This document shows, piece after piece, positions 58,660-64,000 of a stretch of DNA of 64,000 nt (position 1 is the stretch's first letter; every line of letters begins with the position of its first letter). The stretch covers positions 1 to 64,000 of the forward strand of contig JANMVX010000081.1 of the NCBI GenBank assembly GCA_031393505.1. The letters are read 5' to 3'. The translations under genes were made by a program, and so were the position numbers. The notes beneath the pieces are model-generated. The model had not been told where the DNA came from. It searched no databases and saw only the letters and a list, made by a program, of their open reading frames with translations. This stretch comes from JANYHF01 sp031393505 (lineage in GTDB: Bacteria > Pseudomonadota > Alphaproteobacteria > Rhizobiales > Hyphomicrobiaceae).

Positions 58660-61600
58660 CTACGCTGCATTCTCCAGATCCGCCATCAGCCGCAGCGCCT
58701 CGCGATCGAACCGGCCCCGGATCTGGGCCAGCCGGTCGCCGAACGGCACGGCATGGTCGGCATCTGCGGCGGCCACGAAGGGCGCATCTGCAGTGCCGAC
58801 GTCGGCCTCACGCACCGCCAAACCCGAGAAATCCAGCGGATTGAGGCCATTCCAGAACGGTGCGTCGCCCAGGGGCTCGTAGATTGTGCCGCCGGATTGA
58901 CCGCCGTCGCGGCCGAGACCGAGGTTCCAGTGCAAGGGCACATCGCGCTTTGACGCGCCATACGCCTGGTCAAGCTGCTGCACGCGCCCCTCGACCACCA
59001 GCCGGATGTGCTCGGCGCCGCCATCTGACAGCGTTTCGGTTCCGTCGGCCCTGGCGGCTGTCAGGACATATTCGTGCACGTCGTCAGCATCCGGGTGGAC
59101 CGGCGCGTCAATCGGATGTTCGGCATGCCCACCGTTGTGGCCCGCGCCGCCGCCCGTCTGCTGCGCAATGTTGATCGCCGGATCAACGGTGATCTTGCAC
59201 ACCGCATACGCCACCCCGCCGTCAGCATCGACGACCGCGTAGGTGAAGCTGTCCGGTCCTGAGAACTGCGAGTCCGCAACGTAGGTGTACGTTCCATCGG
59301 GATGGAACGTCAGCACGCCGTGGCTTGGCCCGGTCTCAACGCGGTAGCTGATGCCGTCAGTATCGGGATCGACGTCGTTGCCGGCGACCGAGCTGTGCAA
59401 CGCCACGCCGTTGGTGGTGCGCGCGATCTCACCCACGGCCACCGGCAGCGGATTGTCGATGGCCCAGACGAACGTGGCCGTCGAATTGCCGCCGTGATTG
59501 TCCGTCGCCGTCACCTCCACCGTGAACGGACCGCCGACCGAGGCGTGCGTGTTGAGCACGCCGCTGATGAGGCCGGTCGCCGGATCGAAGTGCAGGCCCT
59601 TGGGCAGGTTGACGACCGAATAGGTCAGCACATCGCCAGCATCCGGATCCCTGAAGAACCCAGCCGCAGCGACCGGCTGGATTGGCTCTCCATCGACGCC
59701 GTGCTGCATCGGGATGACGGACTGACCGGCCCCAATGGGTTGGCCCGTGCTTGGATCGACAATGAGGGGAGCGTCGTTGGCGCCATTGATCGTGATGACC
59801 AGCTTGGCCATCGTCGCGCCGCCATTGCCGTCCGAGACGGTGTAGGTGATCGTCTCGGTCGCCGTCGCGTTGACCGGCAGGCCGTTGTAAGCCGTTCCCG
59901 GATTGAACGCGTACGATCCATCCGCTTTCAGCGTCAGCACGCCGCCACCGGCCGTCGTGAACGGCGCACCCAGCGTGATCGTGTTCGCGCCCTGCGCCGC
60001 GCCAACCACCGTCAGCGGGTCGCTGTCGGGGGCGGTGTCGTGGTCGTTGCCAAGCACGTTGCCTGTGAGTTTGGGGCCGTCTTCGGAGACCGTCGGCTTA
60101 TCGTCCAGCGCAACCGGCGGCTGGTTCGTGAACATGAACGTCACGTAGGTCGTGGCGCCCGCGCTTGAGGAGTCTTTGGCCGTCACGGCTACGACGTAGG
60201 TACCCATGGGCTGGCCAGGGGTGTTGCCTTGGCTGGCGTTGTTGGCCGGCGTGCCTGAGAACGCTCCGGTCAGCCGATTGAAAGTTATCCCTGGCGGCAA
60301 GGCTGTTTCTTCGACGCTCAACTTCAGCAGCCCCGACTTGTCGGGGTCGCCAAAAGCGGCCGCGACGCTCACAGGTGTGATCGGGGCGCCATCGACGCCC
60401 GAGACTGCGGCGATGCCAGGAGCAGCAGCCAGCGAGCCGGGGATGCCGATGTTGACCGTGACTGTCGCCGTCTTGGATGCGCCATTGGCGTCTATGACGC
60501 TGTAGGTGAAGCTGTCCGTCCCGGTGAACCCGGCGTCCGGCGTTAAGGTGACGGCGCCGTTCGGGTTGATCGCGACCGTGCCGTGCGCCGGCGTGCTGGT
60601 CGTGGTCACCGTCAGCGAGTCGTGGTCCGGGTCCGCATCATTGGCGAGCACGCCGATGACGACCGGCTGGTTGACCGCCGTCGACGCGACGTCATCTGCC
60701 GCCGCTGGCGCAGGATTGGCCGCTGTTATGACAACCGGGATCGTAACTTGCACGCCATAACCATCAACGGCGATGACAGTGACCGTGACCGTGAACGGAC
60801 CATCTGCCGAGGCGTTGGCGCCGAGTGCGCCGGTGATGACGCCGGTTGTCGCATCGATGGCGAGGCCAGCTGGCAGGCCCGCCGCCGTAAAGGTAAGCGG
60901 CGCTCCGAACAAGTCGGTGACATGCGATCCGACATCAATGGGCGCGATGGGCGAACCATCAAGTCCGCTCCCAGATGTCGGAACCGAGCCATCCACAAGG
61001 GGTTGGATCGGCTGCCAGTAGTCAACCGCCACGACGGCGTCCGCCACCGAAGTACCGCCCTGGCCGTCCGAGACGGTGTAGGTGAAATACTCCACCCCCG
61101 AGAAGCCCGCATTCGGCGTGTAGGTCAGCGTGCCGTCGGCGTTGATGACGACCGTGCCGTTGGCGGGCTGCGTTACGGCGACGACGGCAAGTCCGTCGCC
61201 ATCCGGATCGCTGTCGTTGGCCAGCACATGGATGGTGACGGGCATATCGAGGGGCGTGGCGCTGAAGTCGATCATCGCGACCGGCGCCGGATTGGCGAGG
61301 GCGAACAGCACCGTGGTCGAGACCTGGTTGCCATCGGGGTCGACAGCTGTGACGACGACCGAGTAGGGGCCGGACACCGAGGCATCCGAAGTCGGCGCGC
61401 CCGAGATGACGCCCGTGACGGGATCGATGATCAGACCCATCGGCAGGCCGGTGGCCGAGAAGGCGAGCGGCTGGCCATTCGGGTCGGCGAAGAACGCGCT
61501 GATGTCAACGGGCGCAATGGGTGAGCCATCCGTGTCCGGTTGATCCGGGATCGGACTTGTTGCCACAGGAGTGTCAACCGGCGCGGCGCCGACCAGGATG

Positions 61601-64000
61601 GTGATGGCGGCCGTGGACGTGCCGCCCTGGCCGTCGGTCACGGTGTAGCTGATCGTCTCTGTGCCCACAAAACCGACGTTCGGGACGTAGGTGATCGTGC
61701 CATCCGGGTTCAGCGTCGCCATGCCATTGGCGGGCGCATCGATTGACGATACGTGCAGCGTATCGCCGTCGGCGTCTGCGTCGTTGGCGAGCGGCGCGAT
61801 TGTCACCGGCATATCGGCCGGAGTGGTGGCGTTGTCGGCCACGGCCACCGGCGCCGGATTGGCGACATTGATTTGCAACGCCGTACTTGAGGTTTCGCCC
61901 GACGGCCCCGAGGCGGTGACCATCACAACATAGGGACCCTGAACAGACGCACCATGCGCCGGCGTTCCGGTGATGAGGCCCGTGGCGGGATCGATGCTGA
62001 GCCCAGCCGGCAGATTGCTTGCCGAATACACCAGGGGCAGGTTGCCCGGGTTGTCGAACGCGACCGAGGCGTCGATGGGCGTGACCGGCGCCGCGTCAAC
62101 GGCATTGACCGGCGCGATCGGACCCAGCGTGACCGGCGCGTCATTGACGCCCGTCACCGTTACGGTGACCGTCGCGGTAGCGTGCCCGCCTTGTCCGTCG
62201 GCCACCCTATAAGTGATGACGGTGTCGCGGCTCTGGCCCGCGGCCAGGTTGTCGAAGGCGTGCCCGGCATCGAACGTCCACGTTCCATCCGCCTTCAGCA
62301 CGAAGCTGCCGCCGGTCGAACCAGCCACCGGCAGGCCGATCAAGGACACGTCGCCATTCACCGAAGCGACATGAAGCGCGTCGCTGTCGGGAGCCGCGTC
62401 GTGATCATTGGCGAGAACGTTGCCAGCGATGGCGGGGCCATCTTCCGACACGTCCGCCGTATCGGCCATCGCAACCGGCGGGAGATTGCCGATCGTGTAA
62501 GTGATGGTCGTGCTGGCGGCGTGACCTGATGGGTCGGTCGCGGTCACAACGACGGTATAGACACCGACTGGATCACCGGGCGTATTCGACTGGCTGGCAT
62601 TGCTGTCCAGCGTCCCATCGATCAGGCCCGTGGTGGAATTGATCGACAGACCCGGCGGCAGACCTGTGGCCGAGAAGGTCAGCGTATCGCCCTCGGCGTC
62701 GCCGAAATAGCTGCCGGCCGGAATCGAGGCGGGCGTTGCGCCGTCCGTGCTCGCCACATCCGGGATCAGATTCAACGGATCGGGGACGCCAGTCGGGTTC
62801 TGCGGATCGTATCCAGGCGCATTCGGATCGGCAGGGCCGTAGCTCGGATCCTGCGGATTGGTGCGCGGATCGTTCGGATTGACGACTTGGACGGGATCGT
62901 CGACGGCCTGCACCGTCACGATGATGTTAGCGCCGGACGTTGCTCCGTTCACGTCGGTCATGATGTAGGGAATCGTGACCGTGCCGTTGTAGTTCAGATA
63001 CGGCTTGAAGGTGAGTGTGAGGGCTTCCGTAGCTGAAAGTGTTGCGCCGTCGGCGACCGTAGTGAGCTTGCCGGTGCCGTCCTGGACAAAGGTGAGCACG
63101 CCTTGCGTGGCGGGCGGAGCCGTCAGGATGGTCAGATCGTCCACGCCATCTGTTCCGGCGCCGAGATCGTCATTGGCGAGCGGATTGACGGCGATGGCCT
63201 GATCATCCTCATTCATGGCAATGGGGTCTTCAACAGCGTCGGGCGTCGGGATGACGACGATGTCGAGCGTTCGGCAGACTTCGGTTGCGGTGACCGCGTG
63301 GGCCATCTTGGACAACGTGGTGGTGGTGATGACGACACCGCCACCCGAGCCCGTGGCGTCGCCGCAGACATCGATCGAGAAATTGCCCGTGTAGTCTTTG
63401 GGTGGCGTCAAGGTAATGCTGGCGAGATCGGCGACCGGCGCCGTCCAGGATCCATCCGCATTCAGCGTACTGGACGACAGGGTGGCGCCCGCAGGCACGC
63501 CCTGGATCGTCACCTCGCCTGAGATCACGGCGGCAAAGTCAGCCGGGTTGAGACCGAGCGGAATGGCCGTGTCTTCCGGTCCGGTGACGCCTCCGTGCAC
63601 GTCGATGATGGCGGCGACGGACGAACTCACATCGACGCCGTCATTGACGGTCAGCACGATCTGGCGCGGGCCCTCCGTAGACGTTGCACTGGTGTCTTGA
63701 TAAGTGGACGCGGCGATCAGCGCCTGCGTGTCGGCGATTGACATCGCGCCGCCGGCCGCGTTGGTGACGACGATGCCTTTGGTGCCGCCGAGAGGATCGA
63801 AGCAGACTAGGAATGTCGTGCCGCCCACGGTCACCGTGCCCGACTGGACGGTTGCGCCGTCGAGGGCGATGTCCACGCCTGACGCGCCACCAACGTGAAG
63901 GTGTTCCGCCGCGCCATCGGCGACGCCGCTGACGCCGATCGTCAGCGAGGCCACCGCGGCGCTGTCCAGGTCGCTGATCAGAACGTCGGCGTCCGAAATC
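58660..64000 (-). CDS. Giant cadherin-like/He_PIG repeat protein, N-terminus outside the window
   Basis: About 1,780 residues are visible, open to the right edge; the GTG at 63954 is merely the first in-window start candidate. Seven bacterial cadherin/VCBS-like modules (NPAPVAVADNATTPADMPVT ... DGTITYVPNVGFVGTETISY type; Ca2+-binding DxDxDGD loops) near 63260, 62450, 61830, 61250, 60680, 60090 and 59420, alternating with six He_PIG Ig-like modules (GLSIDPATGLITGTP type). The C-terminal 200 residues are non-repetitive and rich in acidic residues (HPDADDVHEYVLTAARADGT). Such proteins are secreted adhesins or matrix proteins. No RTX block in the visible part, so the secretion route is unproven. 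Confidence 0.9.
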   Translation of the reverse strand, partial: ISDADVLISDLDSAAVASLTIGVSGVADGAAEHLHVGGASGVDIALDGATVQSGTVTVGGTTFLVCFDPLGGTKGIVVTNAAGGAMSIADTQALIAASTYQDTSATSTEGPRQIVLTVNDGVDVSSSVAAIIDVHGGVTGPEDTAIPLGLNPADFAAVISGEVTIQGVPAGATLSSSTLNADGSWTAPVADLASITLTPPKDYTGNFSIDVCGDATGSGGGVVITTTTLSKMAHAVTATEVCRTLDIVVIPTPDAVEDPIAMNEDDQAIAVNPLANDDLGAGTDGVDDLTILTAPPATQGVLTFVQDGTGKLTTVADGATLSATEALTLTFKPYLNYNGTVTIPYIMTDVNGATSGANIIVTVQAVDDPVQVVNPNDPRTNPQDPSYGPADPNAPGYDPQNPTGVPDPLNLIPDVASTDGATPASIPAGSYFGDAEGDTLTFSATGLPPGLSINSTTGLIDGTLDSNASQSNTPGDPVGVYTVVVTATDPSGHAASTTITYTIGNLPPVAMADTADVSEDGPAIAGNVLANDHDAAPDSDALHVASVNGDVSLIGLPVAGSTGGSFVLKADGTWTFDAGHAFDNLAAGQSRDTVITYRVADGQGGHATATVTVTVTGVNDAPVTLGPIAPVNAVDAAPVTPIDASVAFDNPGNLPLVYSASNLPAGLSIDPATGLITGTPAHGASVQGPYVVMVTASGPSGETSSTALQINVANPAPVAVADNATTPADMPVTIAPLANDADADGDTLHVSSIDAPANGMATLNPDGTITYVPNVGFVGTETISYTVTDGQGGTSTAAITILVGAAPVDTPVATSPIPDQPDTDGSPIAPVDISAFFADPNGQPLAFSATGLPMGLIIDPVTGVISGAPTSDASVSGPYSVVVTAVDPDGNQVSTTVLFALANPAPVAMIDFSATPLDMPVTIHVLANDSDPDGDGLAVVAVTQPANGTVVINADGTLTYTPNAGFSGVEYFTYTVSDGQGGTSVADAVVAVDYWQPIQPLVDGSVPTSGSGLDGSPIAPIDVGSHVTDLFGAPLTFTAAGLPAGLAIDATTGVITGALGANASADGPFTVTVTVIAVDGYGVQVTIPVVITAANPAPAAADDVASTAVNQPVVIGVLANDADPDHDSLTVTTTSTPAHGTVAINPNGAVTLTPDAGFTGTDSFTYSVIDANGASKTATVTVNIGIPGSLAAAPGIAAVSGVDGAPITPVSVAAAFGDPDKSGLLKLSVEETALPPGITFNRLTGAFSGTPANNASQGNTPGQPMGTYVVAVTAKDSSSAGATTYVTFMFTNQPPVALDDKPTVSEDGPKLTGNVLGNDHDTAPDSDPLTVVGAAQGANTITLGAPFTTAGGGVLTLKADGSYAFNPGTAYNGLPVNATATETITYTVSDGNGGATMAKLVITINGANDAPLIVDPSTGQPIGAGQSVIPMQHGVDGEPIQPVAAAGFFRDPDAGDVLTYSVVNLPKGLHFDPATGLISGVLNTHASVGGPFTVEVTATDNHGGNSTATFVWAIDNPLPVAVGEIARTTNGVALHSSVAGNDVDPDTDGISYRVETGPSHGVLTFHPDGTYTYVADSQFSGPDSFTYAVVDADGGVAYAVCKITVDPAINIAQQTGGGAGHNGGHAEHPIDAPVHPDADDVHEYVLTAARADGTETLSDGGAEHIRLVVEGRVQQLDQAYGASKRDVPLHWNLGLGRDGGQSGGTIYEPLGDAPFWNGLNPLDFSGLAVREADVGTADAPFVAAADADHAVPFGDRLAQIRGRFDREALRLMADLENAA

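Overview
The window reads as chromosomal DNA of a high-GC alphaproteobacterium, probably Hyphomicrobiales (Rhizobiales)-like. Evidence: a complete PhyR-NepR-EcfG general stress cassette with HWE-type histidine kinases; GGAAC-N16-YGTT (EcfG-type) promoters in front of many neighbouring genes; a FixK/Fnr-like regulator with TTGAT-N4-RTCAA boxes; and an RTX-type animal-heme peroxidase. No prophage, CRISPR array or intact insertion sequence was seen. The species cannot be named from the sequence alone.

Layout. 1-7.5 kb: the 3' part of a very large secreted RTX heme peroxidase, followed by a HlyC-type lysine acyltransferase. 8.1-16.4 kb: a cluster opened and closed by two DGPF(YCII)/ECF42 sigma-factor pairs, with small VOC, RibD-type reductase, GST, DoxX-like, DUF4287, DUF6958 and alpha/beta-hydrolase genes between them. 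The GST gene lies between remnants of a second VOC gene. 16.4-17.1 kb: a decayed IS701-family transposase. 17.3-22 kb: a small membrane protein, an Lnt/nitrilase-like membrane amidase and a P2-type cation ATPase. 22-31 kb: a low-oxygen-looking group (Acg nitroreductase, hydrolase, DUF6544, FAD oxidoreductase, universal stress protein, FixK/Fnr regulator, host-attachment-like protein, cupredoxin) carrying four Fnr-like boxes. 31-49 kb: the general stress island: L,D-transpeptidase, three HWE/HisKA_2 kinases, a single-domain response regulator, phyR, nepR-ecfG, and small stress genes (PRC-barrel, CHRD, CsbD, DUF892, DUF883-like, FMN-binding split barrel, two membrane microproteins), with a dps remnant and one frameshifted membrane gene. 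49.7 kb: tRNA-Asn. 49.9-58.6 kb: a nine-heme cytochrome with a membrane cytochrome-b-like partner, a secreted ankyrin protein, glnK-amtB behind a sigma-54 promoter, a PfkB sugar kinase, a curlin-like protein and mmsA. 58.7-64 kb: the C-terminal part of a giant cadherin/He_PIG repeat protein that runs off the right edge.

How the parts fit. Phosphorylated PhyR would sequester NepR and free EcfG, which would then transcribe phyR, nepR-ecfG and most of the small genes at 34-49 kb. The HWE kinases here are the natural candidates for feeding PhyR. The FixK/Fnr protein probably drives the 22-31 kb genes under low oxygen. glnK-amtB would answer nitrogen limitation through NtrC/RpoN. Both window edges cut through giant, probably secreted, surface or matrix proteins.
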